Shown in pieces: positions 43,476 to 53,523 of a stretch of DNA of 64,000 nt. The DNA is from Hyphomicrobium sp. (GTDB lineage Bacteria > Pseudomonadota > Alphaproteobacteria > Rhizobiales > Hyphomicrobiaceae), in contig JAEUME010000006.1 in NCBI GenBank assembly GCA_016793445.1, positions 94,570 to 158,569 of the forward strand. Direction: 5' to 3'. The first letter of the stretch is position 1, and every line of letters starts with the position of its first letter. A model generated the notes under the pieces. That model worked only from the letters and a program-made list of their open reading frames with translations. It did not search any database and was not told where the DNA came from. The position numbers and the translations under genes were made by a program.

Positions 43476-44276
43476 CTAGACGCGCCCGAGCGCAAATCCC
43501 TTGGCGATATAGTTGCGCACGAAATAGATGACGAACGCGCCCGGAATGAGCGTCAGAACACCTGCTGCCGCGAGAAGGCCAAGCTCATAGCCGGACGTGC
43601 TTGCGGTCTTGGTCATGGCAGCCACGATTGGCTTGGCCGCGACCGAGGTGAGGTTCTTTGCCAGCAACATCTCAACCCACGAGAACATGAAGCAGAAGAA
43701 CGCCGCCACGCCGATGCCGGCCGCAATCGTCGGGATGAAGATCTTCACGAAGAACGATGGAAACGAGTAGCCGTCGACGTAGGCGGTCTCGTCGAGTTCC
43801 TTGGGTACCCCCGACATGAAGCCTTCGAGAATCCACACCGCCAGCGGTACGTTGAACAAGGTGTGTGCAAGCGCGACAGCCCAAGGTGTATCGAACAATC
43901 CAACAGCCGAATAGAGGTTCACGAACGGCAGGACGAACACGGCCGGCGGCGCCATGCGATTCGACAGCAGCCAGAAGAAAAGATGCTTGTCGCCGATGAA
44001 GTTATAACGAGAAAAGGCATAGGCGGCCGGCAACGCCACCATCACCGAGATCACCGTGTTGATGAGGACGTACGTGATCGAGTTGATATAAGTATTATAC
44101 CAAGTCGGATCGGTGAAAATGGTTCTGTAGCTTGCCAGCGTGAACTCGCGCGGGAAGGCGCTGAAGCCGCCGAGAATCTCATTCGTCGTCTTGAACGACA
44201 TGTTGAGCAGCCAATAGATCGGCAGCATCAGGAACAGGATGTAAATGAACAGGAACACATAGCGCCAGCGCATCAC
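43476..44276 (-). CDS. glpQ: Glycerol ABC transporter permease GlpQ
   Basis: The 266-residue product has six predicted membrane helices and the MalG-type binding-protein-dependent permease motif (EAA loop, here PKELDETAYVDGYSFPSFFVKIF). It overlaps glpP by 4 bp. Together GlpP and GlpQ form the membrane channel for glycerol import. The identity rests on the complete neighbourhood with glpU, glpS, glpT, glpV, glpD and glpK. Confidence 0.9.
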   Translation of the reverse strand: MMRWRYVFLFIYILFLMLPIYWLLNMSFKTTNEILGGFSAFPREFTLASYRTIFTDPTWYNTYINSITYVLINTVISVMVALPAAYAFSRYNFIGDKHLFFWLLSNRMAPPAVFVLPFVNLYSAVGLFDTPWAVALAHTLFNVPLAVWILEGFMSGVPKELDETAYVDGYSFPSFFVKIFIPTIAAGIGVAAFFCFMFSWVEMLLAKNLTSVAAKPIVAAMTKTASTSGYELGLLAAAGVLTLIPGAFVIYFVRNYIAKGFALGRV

Positions 44277-45136
44277 TTCGCCTCCCCACGCATCATCAGC
44301 GTGTAGAACAGCCAGCTCAAGAACAGAATGATCAGGAAGTAGACGATCGAAAATGCTGCGGCAGGCCCCAGGTCGAAACCGCCAAGAGCCTTCTGAACGA
44401 GGTCGATCGAGAGGAACTTGGTCGTGCTGCCCGGCCCGCCGCCAGTCAATACGATGACCTCGGTATAGATCATGAAGCTGTCCATGAAGCGCAACAGAAT
44501 TGCGATGGTGAGCACGTGCTTGAGCTTCGGGAGCTGGATGTAGCGGAACACCGACCAGCGCGACGCTCCGTCCACCTGCGCGGCCTGATAATAGGCGTCA
44601 GGAATTGAAACGAGTCCCGCGTAGCACAAAAGAACGACAAGCGACGTCCAGTGCCAGACGTCCATCAACACAACCGTGAACCATGCCGCAAGTGGCTGGC
44701 GCGTGTAGTTGAAAGAGATCCCAAGACCATTGATGGCTTTGCCGAGTAGCCCGATATCGGGCAGCGCCATGATGTTCCACATCGACCCGACGACATTCCA
44801 GGGAACGAGCAGCGGCAGCGCGATGAGCACGAGACAGACAGATACCCAGGGTCCCTTTCGCGGCATGCACAGCGCGATCGCCAGGCCAAGCGGAATCTGG
44901 ATCAGCAAGACCAGACCGGTAAAAATGATCTGGCGCATCAGAGACTCATGGAACTGCCTGTCGTGCAGAACCTGCTCGAACCAGCGCGTGCCCGACCAGA
45001 AGAACTCGTTGTTGCCGAATGTCTCCTGCACCGAGTAGTTGACCACCGTCATCAGCGGGATCAGCGAGTTGAACAGGACCATCAGGAAGACGGGCAGAAC
45101 GAGGAACCACGCCTTGTTGTCGAATGTCTTTTTCAT
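44273..45136 (-). CDS. glpP: Glycerol ABC transporter permease GlpP
   Basis: The 287-residue product has six membrane helices and an EAA-type loop (IPDAYYQAAQVDGASRWSVFRYIQLPKL) for coupling to the ATPases. It is the MalF/UgpA-type partner of GlpQ. Both ends overlap neighbouring genes by 4 bp, showing tight translational coupling within the operon. Confidence 0.9.
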   Translation of the reverse strand: MKKTFDNKAWFLVLPVFLMVLFNSLIPLMTVVNYSVQETFGNNEFFWSGTRWFEQVLHDRQFHESLMRQIIFTGLVLLIQIPLGLAIALCMPRKGPWVSVCLVLIALPLLVPWNVVGSMWNIMALPDIGLLGKAINGLGISFNYTRQPLAAWFTVVLMDVWHWTSLVVLLCYAGLVSIPDAYYQAAQVDGASRWSVFRYIQLPKLKHVLTIAILLRFMDSFMIYTEVIVLTGGGPGSTTKFLSIDLVQKALGGFDLGPAAAFSIVYFLIILFLSWLFYTLMMRGEAK

Positions 45137-46224
45137 TGAGCAGCTCCTCGCGCGTCATCGCCGACCAGCCACCCATCCGCGTAGATGCGCGCGCGCGCAG
45201 GATCGAAGGCGACCTTGGCGCTGCCTGACGGGATGGCCGCGCCCTGCGGCACGAGCAGCTTCAGCGGCTGATTGCCCGCCTGCACGGACACGATATTGAA
45301 TCGGCCGGCATCCGCCACCTTCGTCACCTCCACCGGCAAGCCCTCGCTTGAGAACTTCACGAACTCGGGCCGGATGCCGAGCTGGAGGGTGCGCGCGCCA
45401 CCTTTGTATTTTGCGGCATTCTCGGTCGCGACCTCTCCGCCGCCGATAACGGCTTTCCCGTCCCGCACGTCGCAGTTGATCAGGTTCATGCCCGGTGAGC
45501 CGATGAAATGCCCCACGAACGTATGGCGCGGCCGCTCGAACAGCTCCACGGGCGTCCCGATCTGCACCACCTGCCCGTCATTCATTACGACGACCTTGTC
45601 GGCGAAGGTCAGCGCCTCGGTTTGATCATGCGTTACGTAGATCATCGTGCGCCGGATGCGCTGATGCAGCTCCTTCAATTTGGAGCGCAACTCCCATTTC
45701 AAATGCGGATCGATGACCGTCAACGGCTCGTCGAACATGATGACGTTGACGTCAGAGCGCACTAGGCCGCGCCCCAGCGAGATCTTCTGCTTGCCGTCCG
45801 CGGTCAATCCGGATGCGCGCTTTTGCAGCGTGCTGGACAGATCAAGCATCCCGGCGATCCCTTTGACACGGGTCGCGACCGTTGCCTCATCGACGCCGCG
45901 ATTGCGCAACGGGAAGGCGAGGTTGTCGTACACCGTCATGGTGTCGTAGATCACAGGGAACTGGAATACCTGCGCGATGTTGCGCTCCTCGGGCGTTTTA
46001 TGCGTGACGTCGACGCGATCGAACTCGATGCGCCCTTTGGTCGGCGTGAGAAGGCCGGAAGTCAGATTGAGCAAAGTCGTCTTGCCACAACCCGACGGCC
46101 CCAGAAGAGCGTAGGCGCCGCCATCCTCGAGCGTCATGGTCATCGGCTTCAAGGCCCAATGCTCAGGGCTGGAGGGAGCGGGACCGTAGGCGTGCGCCAG
46201 ATCGTGGAACGAGATTCTTGCCAT
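45133..46224 (-). CDS. glpT: Glycerol ABC transporter ATPase GlpT
   Basis: The 363-residue product has an ABC ATPase domain with Walker A GPSGCGKTT and Walker B VNVIMFDEPL, and a C-terminal MOBE/TOBE-like regulatory domain. The ABC signature is altered: where LSGGQ is expected the protein reads KISLGRG. With GlpS it would form an asymmetric ATPase pair. The name follows the rhizobial glp locus and is unrelated to the E. coli GlpT antiporter. Confidence 0.88.
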   Translation of the reverse strand: MARISFHDLAHAYGPAPSSPEHWALKPMTMTLEDGGAYALLGPSGCGKTTLLNLTSGLLTPTKGRIEFDRVDVTHKTPEERNIAQVFQFPVIYDTMTVYDNLAFPLRNRGVDEATVATRVKGIAGMLDLSSTLQKRASGLTADGKQKISLGRGLVRSDVNVIMFDEPLTVIDPHLKWELRSKLKELHQRIRRTMIYVTHDQTEALTFADKVVVMNDGQVVQIGTPVELFERPRHTFVGHFIGSPGMNLINCDVRDGKAVIGGGEVATENAAKYKGGARTLQLGIRPEFVKFSSEGLPVEVTKVADAGRFNIVSVQAGNQPLKLLVPQGAAIPSGSAKVAFDPARARIYADGWLVGDDARGAAQ

Positions 46225-47288
46225 CAGCCCACCAGCTCCTCACTCGGCCCGTAATACAGGATCTGGTCCGTATCGACGTGGAGGCGGGCCTGTGCGCCGA
46301 CCTCGACGGGGTGAATGCCGTGCGACTGAGACACCCAGGTCTCATTGCCCACCTTGAAGTGAATGACGCTCTCCGACCCTGACAGCTCTGTGATCAGAAC
46401 GCGGCCCTCTATGGTTGCAGAATTCGCGGCAACCGGTTTCATGGTCACATGATGCGGCCGGATCGCAATGGTGTAATTCCCGTCGGGAACATCACGTGCG
46501 CCATCGCCCAAAGACCACTGAGGGCCATCGACAAGAGTTAGCTCGCCGTTCACCTTGACGGCGGCATGCGTGTTGATGGGCGGATCGGAAAACACCCGCG
46601 CGGAAACGATGTCCTTGGGACGACGATAGCCTCGTGCCGTGGGACAGAACTGGGTGATGCGTCCCTCATGCAGGGTCGCCGTATTGCCGCCAAACAGCAG
46701 CGCCTCGGCCGGCTCGGTGGTAGCGTAGACCACGATGCAGTTGCGCTGCGCAAAGAGCTTGGGCAATTCGTCCCGCAACTCCTCCCGCAGCTTGTAGTCG
46801 AGGTTTGCCAGAGGCTCGTCGAACAGAATAATGTCGCTGTCCTTGACGATCGCGCGCGCGATAGCCGTACGCTGCTGCTGGCCGCCGGAAAGCTGAGAGG
46901 GGCGGCGGTCGAGCATCGGCGTCAAGCGCAGAATCTCGGCTGCCTGCATCACGCGGCGGTCTATCTCGGCCTCGTTCATCCGTGCAACACGCAAGGGCGC
47001 GGCGATATTCTCGCGCACCGAGAAATTCGGATAATTGATGAACTGCTGATAGACCATGGAGACGTTGCGCTTCTGGACCGGAACGCCCGTGACGTTTTTG
47101 CCGCGAAACCAGACCTCTCCGGTCGTGGGCTTTTCCAAACCCGCCATCAGTTGCATGAGCGTCGTCTTGCCGGCGAGCGTTGGGCCCAGCAGCACGTTCA
47201 GACTGCCATCCGCAAGAACCAGATTTGTCTCGTAGATGTACGTGTCCGCGCCAACGCGCTTGGTGACGTTTCTAAGTTCTAGCGACAT
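46224..47288 (-). CDS. glpS: Glycerol ABC transporter ATPase GlpS
   Basis: The 354-residue product has Walker A GPTLAGKTTL, an intact signature LSGGQQQRTA, Walker B SDIILFDEPL and a C-terminal TOBE domain. An Ala replaces the usual Gly before GKT (TLAGKT). It shares one base with the start of glpT. It is expected to power glycerol import as a heterodimer with GlpT. Confidence 0.9.
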   Translation of the reverse strand: MSLELRNVTKRVGADTYIYETNLVLADGSLNVLLGPTLAGKTTLMQLMAGLEKPTTGEVWFRGKNVTGVPVQKRNVSMVYQQFINYPNFSVRENIAAPLRVARMNEAEIDRRVMQAAEILRLTPMLDRRPSQLSGGQQQRTAIARAIVKDSDIILFDEPLANLDYKLREELRDELPKLFAQRNCIVVYATTEPAEALLFGGNTATLHEGRITQFCPTARGYRRPKDIVSARVFSDPPINTHAAVKVNGELTLVDGPQWSLGDGARDVPDGNYTIAIRPHHVTMKPVAANSATIEGRVLITELSGSESVIHFKVGNETWVSQSHGIHPVEVGAQARLHVDTDQILYYGPSEELVG

Positions 47289-47340
47289 GGCCTCTCAGCC
47301 TGAAGAGGCTCCTGTGGAGCGCGCGGACCGCAAGTGAGGT

Positions 47341-47380
47341 TTAAAAACCGGGGCACGCCAGCGTGGACAGCGCGCCCCGG
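47341..47380 (-). terminator. Hairpin between glpV and glpS
   Basis: Read leftward, CCGGGGC...GCCCCGG is followed by TTTTTAA. It is a partial terminator that would leave more binding-protein mRNA than ATPase/permease mRNA, a common arrangement in ABC transport operons. Confidence 0.65.
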
Positions 47381-47405
47381 GTACAATCGAATGCGTCAGA
47401 TACCG

Positions 47406-49145
47406 TTAGTGCTTCGTCCAACGCTTGATCAGCTCATCATAAGCAATCGTCTGACCTTTTTCCTTCTCGTTTGCGAGTTTGGCTGCGGGGCCATCCGGCG
47501 CGCCAAGCCAATCTTCGGCCTTCTTTTCCGCATTGAGGCGCGGACCGCAGCCACCGTAAGTCTTGTTGGCCTTATCGGCTGCTTCCATACGGGACATGAT
47601 CTGATCCATCTCGCTCGCGAGACGATCCATGGCCTGCTGGGGCGTGAACGCACCGGAGTTCACATCGCCGATCTGCTGCCACCACAGCTGCGCGAGCTTG
47701 GGATAGTCAGGCACGTTGATGCCGGTCGGCGTCCAGTTCACACGGTCTGGCGAGCGGTAAAACTCGACAAGGCCGCCAAGGTTGGCCGCGCGATCGGTAA
47801 AGGACTGATGGTTGACCGTGCTATCGCGGATGAAGGTCAAACCGACATGGCTCTTTTTCACATCGACCGTCTTGGAAATGACGAACTGAGCATAGAGCCA
47901 AGCTGCCTTGCGGCGATCGACGGGCGTTGATCTAAAGAGCGTCCAGGAGCCCGCGTCCTGGTAGCCGAGCTTCATGCCCTCTTTCCAATAAGGACCGTGC
48001 GGTGAGGGCGCCATCCTCCACAGCGGCTTGCCGGTGTCGTCGACTGTGTTGTTGCCGTCCTTCTTGGGAGCGACCATCGAAGCCGTGAATGCCGTGTACC
48101 AGAAGATCTGCTGGGCGACATTGCCTTGGCTCAGGGCCGGCAGCGACTGATAGAAGTCGTAGTCGGCAGCGCCGGGAGGTGCGTACTTGCGCAGCCACTC
48201 GTCCCATTTGGCAATCGCAAATACGGAGGCGGGCGCGTTGGTACCGCCGCCACGCGTGATCGATGCGCCCGACGGGTTGCAGCTATCTTTCTCCATGCGG
48301 ATGCCCCATTCGTCGATGGGACGGCCGTTGGGAAGACCAGGCGAGGTCGAGCCTGCCATCGAGAGCCAGGCGTCGGTCATGCGCCAGCCAAGGTCGGGGG
48401 CGCGCTTGCCGTAGTCCATGTGACCATAGATGCGGACGCCGCCGATCTCCTTCACGTCGTTGGTGAAGAACTCCGCGATGTCCTCGTATGCCGACCAATT
48501 GACCGGAACACCAAGATCATAGCCATACTTGGCCTTGAACTTCTCTTGCAGATCCTTGCGATCAAACCAGTCCTTGCGGAACCAGTAGAGGTTGGCGAAC
48601 TGCTGGTCGGGAATCTGCCACAGCTTGCCGTCGGGACCTGTCGTAAACGACTTGCCGATAAAGTCATCGACATCGAGGCCCGGGTTGGTGACGTCCTTGC
48701 CCTCACCTGCCATCCAGTCTGTCAGGTTGACCGCACTTTGAAGACGGGAATGGGTGCCGATGAGATCGCTGTCGTTGATGTAGCCGTCGTACAGATTGCG
48801 ATTGGTCTGCATCTGGGTCTGCACGGCCTGAACGACTTCGCCTTCGCCAAGCAGCTGATGATTGACCTTGATGCCCGTGATTTCGGCGAATGCCTTCGCG
48901 AGTGTTTCAGACTCATAGGTGTGTGTCGGAATGGTCTCCGACAGCACGTTGATCTCGAGGCCCTTGAAGGGCTCGGCGGCCTTGACGAACCACTCCATCT
49001 CCTTCAGCTGCTCTTCCTTCGACAGCGTGGAAGGCTGGAATTCCTTTTCGACCCACTTCTTGGCTTCATCCATTCCGGCATTCGCGGTGCCGGCAAATGA
49101 AACGGCCGCAGCAAACATTGCTACGGCGGATATGCGTTTCCTCAT
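47406..49145 (-). CDS. glpV: Glycerol ABC transporter substrate-binding protein GlpV
   Basis: The 579-residue product has a signal peptide ending near GTANA and an extracellular solute-binding fold of the large family-1 type. It is longer than most sugar-binding proteins (about 420), as is usual for GlpV. It is first in the leftward operon, facing glpR across a 250-bp control region. It should bind glycerol in the periplasm and deliver it to GlpPQ. Confidence 0.9.
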   Translation of the reverse strand: MRKRISAVAMFAAAVSFAGTANAGMDEAKKWVEKEFQPSTLSKEEQLKEMEWFVKAAEPFKGLEINVLSETIPTHTYESETLAKAFAEITGIKVNHQLLGEGEVVQAVQTQMQTNRNLYDGYINDSDLIGTHSRLQSAVNLTDWMAGEGKDVTNPGLDVDDFIGKSFTTGPDGKLWQIPDQQFANLYWFRKDWFDRKDLQEKFKAKYGYDLGVPVNWSAYEDIAEFFTNDVKEIGGVRIYGHMDYGKRAPDLGWRMTDAWLSMAGSTSPGLPNGRPIDEWGIRMEKDSCNPSGASITRGGGTNAPASVFAIAKWDEWLRKYAPPGAADYDFYQSLPALSQGNVAQQIFWYTAFTASMVAPKKDGNNTVDDTGKPLWRMAPSPHGPYWKEGMKLGYQDAGSWTLFRSTPVDRRKAAWLYAQFVISKTVDVKKSHVGLTFIRDSTVNHQSFTDRAANLGGLVEFYRSPDRVNWTPTGINVPDYPKLAQLWWQQIGDVNSGAFTPQQAMDRLASEMDQIMSRMEAADKANKTYGGCGPRLNAEKKAEDWLGAPDGPAAKLANEKEKGQTIAYDELIKRWTKH

Positions 49146-49186
49146 TTGTTTTCACCTCCCAGTGCACAGAGAGGTCAAAACTATCA

Positions 49187-49364
49187 TTCGAAACAAAACG
49201 CGTGTCAATCGCAAATGGCTAACGGAAAATGAAACGCCCGAAACTCCGTGTGAAAATAGAATTTTTTGCGATGCATCCAAGATAATTGCGGCATTGCATC
49301 AGAGCGATGATGCACTGCGGCGCTTTCGAATGTCGATCAGATAATTGATAAAACGAATATTTCG
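49187..49364. promoter_or_regulatory. Shared glpV/glpR control region with candidate GlpR half-sites
   Basis: This A+T-rich gap holds several TTCG/CGAA elements. They are ATTCGAAACAAAACG at 49186-49200, TTTCGAATGTCGAT near 49324-49337, and a clean inverted repeat CGAA-TAT-TTCG at 49354-49364, 32 nt before the glpR start. GlpR of E. coli and pseudomonads recognises TTCG-centred palindromes. The assignment is inference from motif and position. Confidence 0.45.
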
Positions 49365-49395
49365 CGCTAGGTTGGTCAAACTCTGGAGACTGGCC

Positions 49396-50166
49396 ATGCT
49401 CACGATTTCACCGCGCCAACAAGAAATAGTCAGACTAGCGCGCGAGCAGGGCCGCGTCGATGTCGACACCCTAGCGGAACGGTTCGCCGTTACGCCGCAG
49501 ACAATCCGCAAGGACCTGAACGACTTGTGCGAACGCGGCCTGCTGCAGCGCTATCATGGCGGGGCGGTGATCGCGTCCGGTGTCGCCAACTACGGCTACG
49601 AAGCGCGCCGGCAGCTCGCCACCGAGGAGAAGCGGCTTATCGGCGTCAAGGCCGCCTCGCTGATCCCGGACAACTCTTCCATCCTCATCAATATCGGCAC
49701 CACCACCGAGCAAGTGGCCACCGCGCTGCGGCACCGGCATGGATTACTGGTAATCACAAATAATACAAATGTTATCAACATATTGCTTGGGTGCGCCGGC
49801 ATCGAGGTCATTGTTGCGGGCGGTGTCTTGCGGCATTCCGATGGCGGGGTCGTGGGTGAAGCCGCGGTTGATTTCATCCGCCAATTCAAAGTCGACTACG
49901 CTGTGATCGGCACCTCCGCCATAGACGAAGATGGCTCGCTTTTGGATTATGACTATCGCGAGGTGAAGGTAGCCAAAGCAATCCTGTCCTGCGCGCGCCA
50001 TACCATTCTCGTGGCCGACAGCATGAAGTATGCCCGCACCGCCCCCGTCCGCATCGGGCATCTGTCCGAAATGGACTACTTTGTGACTGACAGACCACCC
50101 CCGCCGGCCCTTGCCGCTATCTGCCGGGAGCATAAAGTTGAGGTCGCCCTGCCTGAACCGGCTTGA
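49396..50166 (+). CDS. glpR: DeoR-family glycerol regulon repressor
   Basis: The 256-residue product is read from ATG 49396, with GGAG 8 nt upstream, rather than from the longer frame at 49345. The N-terminal DeoR HTH reads TLAERFAVTPQTIRKDLNDL. The C-terminal sugar-phosphate sensor domain has LINIGTTTEQVATAL and a late MKYARTAPVRIG. By analogy it is released from DNA by glycerol-3-phosphate. It lies between the transporter and the catabolic genes and likely controls both. Confidence 0.9.
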   Translation: MLTISPRQQEIVRLAREQGRVDVDTLAERFAVTPQTIRKDLNDLCERGLLQRYHGGAVIASGVANYGYEARRQLATEEKRLIGVKAASLIPDNSSILINIGTTTEQVATALRHRHGLLVITNNTNVINILLGCAGIEVIVAGGVLRHSDGGVVGEAAVDFIRQFKVDYAVIGTSAIDEDGSLLDYDYREVKVAKAILSCARHTILVADSMKYARTAPVRIGHLSEMDYFVTDRPPPPALAAICREHKVEVALPEPA

Positions 50167-50169
50167 ATT

Positions 50170-50196
50170 TTCGTTTTCTTGCGATAATCTTCGTTT
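50170..50196. promoter_or_regulatory. Candidate operator upstream of glpD
   Basis: Two direct copies of TTCGTTT start 20 bp apart (50170 and 50190) in the 130-bp glpR-glpD gap, separated by about two helical turns. They match the TTCG core seen upstream of glpR and glpV. Confidence 0.4.
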
Positions 50197-50296
50197 GCCG
50201 ACCTGACCGGAGCCCGGCGGGTCGTCCTGATGTGCTCGTGCGTTCCGTTGCGGCACGTTTCCCCGTTGCCCACTTTGCCGAAGGCGAGCTGGCCAA

Positions 50297-51805
50297 GTGT
50301 ACGACATTGCGATCATCGGCGGCGGTGTTAACGGATGCGGTATCGCCCGCGACGCAGCCGGACGCGGCCTCAAGGTGCTCCTTGCCGAAAAGGCGGACCT
50401 CGCGTCCGGAACGTCCTCGGCGTCTACAAAGCTCGTGCATGGCGGTTTGCGCTATCTGGAACACTATGAGTTCAAGATGGTGCGCGAGGCGCTCGCCGAG
50501 CGCGAAGTGTTGCTTGGCATGGCGCCCCACATAATTCGGCCGCTGCGCTTTGTGCTGCCCCATCACAGCGCGCTGCGCCCGGCGTGGCTGATCCGCATTG
50601 GCCTTTTCCTTTACGACCACCTTGGCGGCCGCAAGATTCTACCCGCCTCGCGCAGCATCGACTTGCGCCGGCTCCCCGCGGGCGAACCGCTCAAAGACCG
50701 CTTCACGCACGCCTTCGAGTATTCCGATTGCTGGGTGGATGATGCACGGCTTGTCGTGCTCAACGCCATGGATGCGCACGCCCGCGGTGCGGAGATCCGC
50801 ACACGCACGGAAGTTGTTTGCGCACGCCGTGACAACACAGACTGGATCGTCGAGCTTCACGATCTGACACGTGGCGCCCGCGAAACCGTTAAAGCGAAAG
50901 CGCTCGTAAACGCCGCCGGTCCTTGGGTCGACGACGTGCTGAACAAGCGCGTAGGCCGCAACGGCAAACCCCGAATCCGCCTCGTGAAAGGCAGCCACAT
51001 CGTCGTGCGCAAACTCTTCGAGCACGACAAAGCCTATATTTTCCAGAACGACGACCGCCGCATCGTGTTCGCCATTCCCTACGAAAATGACTTCACGCTC
51101 ATCGGCACGACCGACGTCGATTATGCGGGCGATCCCGGCGCGGTGAAAATCGAGACCAGCGAAATCGACTATCTCTGCCGTCTGGCGAGCGAATACTTCA
51201 AAAGTCCGGTGCAGTCCGCGGACGTTGTATGGAACTATTCGGGGGTGCGCCCTCTCATGGACGATGGCGCATCGGCTGCCCAGGAGGCAACACGTGACTA
51301 CGTTCTCGAACTGGACGCAAATGACGACGTAAAGGGCTCGGGCGCACCCCTTCTGAACGTCTTTGGCGGAAAGATCACGACCTACCGGCGCCTTGCCGAA
51401 GATGCCTTGCACATCCTTTCTGACGTCATGCCAATTGGTGCGCCTTGGACCGCCGGCGCCGCTCTTCCCGGTGGCGACTTCCCCGTCGACGGCGTTGCAG
51501 CCCAGGTGCTGGCGCTGAGCGCTGCAGCCCCCGGCATCGAGCCCGCGCTGGCCGCCCGTCTCGTGCGAACATACGGGACGCGCGCCAGGCATATCGTCGA
51601 TGGCGCCACGCGGCCTGAATCGCTCGGCCGCATGTTCGGCGGAGGACTATGTGAACGTGAGGTCCAATACCTGATCGAAAACGAGTGGGCACGTACGGCG
51701 GAAGATATCTTGTGGCGACGCACAAAGCTGGGTCTGAGATTGACCCCGCAACAGGCTGCGGGACTTTCCGAATGGCTCGCAGGACACGCATCCGCCATGG
51801 CATAG
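50297..51805 (+). CDS. glpD: Glycerol-3-phosphate dehydrogenase, FAD-dependent
   Basis: The 502-residue product starts at GTG 50297 after AAGGCGAG. The FAD-binding N-terminus [38 protein letters not shown], the [12 protein letters not shown] segment and [18 protein letters not shown] match GlpD. It oxidises sn-glycerol-3-phosphate to DHAP at the inner membrane and passes electrons to quinone. It acts after GlpK, encoded next. Confidence 0.95.
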   Translation: MYDIAIIGGGVNGCGIARDAAGRGLKVLLAEKADLASGTSSASTKLVHGGLRYLEHYEFKMVREALAEREVLLGMAPHIIRPLRFVLPHHSALRPAWLIRIGLFLYDHLGGRKILPASRSIDLRRLPAGEPLKDRFTHAFEYSDCWVDDARLVVLNAMDAHARGAEIRTRTEVVCARRDNTDWIVELHDLTRGARETVKAKALVNAAGPWVDDVLNKRVGRNGKPRIRLVKGSHIVVRKLFEHDKAYIFQNDDRRIVFAIPYENDFTLIGTTDVDYAGDPGAVKIETSEIDYLCRLASEYFKSPVQSADVVWNYSGVRPLMDDGASAAQEATRDYVLELDANDDVKGSGAPLLNVFGGKITTYRRLAEDALHILSDVMPIGAPWTAGAALPGGDFPVDGVAAQVLALSAAAPGIEPALAARLVRTYGTRARHIVDGATRPESLGRMFGGGLCEREVQYLIENEWARTAEDILWRRTKLGLRLTPQQAAGLSEWLAGHASAMA

Positions 51806-51896
51806 TCTTGCGCACGCTCGATCACTGACTGAAAATCACGCTCGCATCGGTTCGCCGCACGGCGATTTGAGACATGCAGGGCGAACGGGGAGCGAG

Positions 51897-53393
51897 ATGA
51901 CAAAATACGTCCTTGCCATCGACCAGGGTACGACTTCCAGCCGCGCCATTCTTTTCGACGCCGACTGCCGTATCAAAACGATAGCGCAACAGGAGTTCGC
52001 ACAACACTATCCGTACTCGGGATGGGTGGAGCACGAACCGGAAGATCTCTGGGAAACCACCATTGCCACCTGCCGTCAGGCAATCTCGAATGCCGGGCTG
52101 ACGGCGGCCGATATCGCAGCGATCGGCATTACCAATCAGCGCGAGACAACTGTCGTGTGGGATAGAACCACCGGCAAGGCTATTCATCGCGCCATCGTCT
52201 GGCAGGACCGGCGCACGGCGGAGATTTGCGCAGGCCTGAAACACGCAGGGCTCGAAGATACGGTCACCCGCCGTACTGGCCTGCTGCTCGATCCCTACTT
52301 CTCGGGCACCAAGGTTGCCTGGATCCTCGACAATGTGCCGGGTGCGCGCGAAGCGGCGAACGCTGGCCGCCTCGCCTTCGGCACCGTGGACAGCTTTCTT
52401 TTGTGGCGGTTGACGGACGGCAAGGTTCACGCGACGGACGCGACCAACGCCAGCCGAACGCTGCTCTACGACATCAATAAGAAGCGCTGGTCGATGTACC
52501 TGCTCGATCTCATTCGCGTGCCGCCTGCGATGCTGCCGCAGATCAAAGACTGTGCCGCCGACTTCGGCACAACGGCGCCTGAGTTGTTCGGCGCGGCCAT
52601 TCCCATCACGGGCATCGCGGGAGACCAGCAGGCCGCTTGTGTCGGGCAGGCCTGCTTCAGTCCCGGCATGGTCAAATCGACCTACGGCACGGGCTGTTTT
52701 GCCTTGCTCAACACGGGCACGGCGCCAGTCTTCTCGCGCAATCGCCTGCTGTCGACGGTCGCCTACGCACTCAACGGACAGGTCCATTACGCTCTCGAAG
52801 GCTCGATTTTCATTGCGGGCGCCGCGGTCCAGTGGCTGCGCGATGGCCTCGGCATCATCAAGAGTGCCGGTGAGACCGGACCGATGGCCGCTGAAGCCGA
52901 TCCGGAGCAGGATGTCTATCTGGTGCCAGCCTTCGTCGGACTTGGTGCGCCCTATTGGGACGCGGAATGCCGTGGCGCTCTCTACGGACTGTCGCGCGGC
53001 ACTGGACCTAAGGAGATCGTGCGCGCGGCCCTCGAGTCCGTTTGCTATCAGACCCGCGATCTCATCTCCGCCATGCGGGCGGACTGGGGCGCTGCGCGCG
53101 AAACCGTGCTGCGCGTCGACGGCGGCATGGTCGCCTCGGACTGGACCATGCAGCGGCTTGCCGACATTCTTGCTGCACCCGTCGATCGTCCGCAGGTGCT
53201 GGAGACAACCGCGCTAGGGGCTGCCTATCTCGCGGGCCACCATATCGGCTTTTATCCCGAGCCTGCCGAGTTCGCGAAACGATGGTCTCTCGACCGCCGC
53301 TTCACGCCTGCGATGAGCGAGCGTGAGAGGACGCGAAAGTATGCAGGCTGGCAAGATGCCGTCAGCCGTACGCTGACACGGCAACCCACCTGA
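51897..53393 (+). CDS. glpK: Glycerol kinase
   Basis: The 498-residue product (ATG 51897 with GGGGAGC upstream) has the FGGY-kinase N-terminus [64 protein letters not shown], the ATP site [14 protein letters not shown] and the C-terminal [15 protein letters not shown] follow. It phosphorylates glycerol to glycerol-3-phosphate, trapping what the GlpSTPQV system imports. The length is normal (about 500) and no key motif is missing. Confidence 0.96.
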   Translation: MTKYVLAIDQGTTSSRAILFDADCRIKTIAQQEFAQHYPYSGWVEHEPEDLWETTIATCRQAISNAGLTAADIAAIGITNQRETTVVWDRTTGKAIHRAIVWQDRRTAEICAGLKHAGLEDTVTRRTGLLLDPYFSGTKVAWILDNVPGAREAANAGRLAFGTVDSFLLWRLTDGKVHATDATNASRTLLYDINKKRWSMYLLDLIRVPPAMLPQIKDCAADFGTTAPELFGAAIPITGIAGDQQAACVGQACFSPGMVKSTYGTGCFALLNTGTAPVFSRNRLLSTVAYALNGQVHYALEGSIFIAGAAVQWLRDGLGIIKSAGETGPMAAEADPEQDVYLVPAFVGLGAPYWDAECRGALYGLSRGTGPKEIVRAALESVCYQTRDLISAMRADWGAARETVLRVDGGMVASDWTMQRLADILAAPVDRPQVLETTALGAAYLAGHHIGFYPEPAEFAKRWSLDRRFTPAMSERERTRKYAGWQDAVSRTLTRQPT

Positions 53394-53523
53394 CGGAGTT
53401 TTTGTCTACACGCAAAAATTGTCTTAGAGAGCCGCGTCAATCATCCGTTAACTAAAAAACTCTTGCTTTCATGGGATATATCGAGGCATTTAACACAACC
53501 TTTAGTTGTTTAAATGGACCCTC

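Noticed and set aside
43320..44306. 328-codon open frame on the plus strand
   Set aside because: Antisense to glpQ and glpU; rich in Arg/His/Glu and without motifs.
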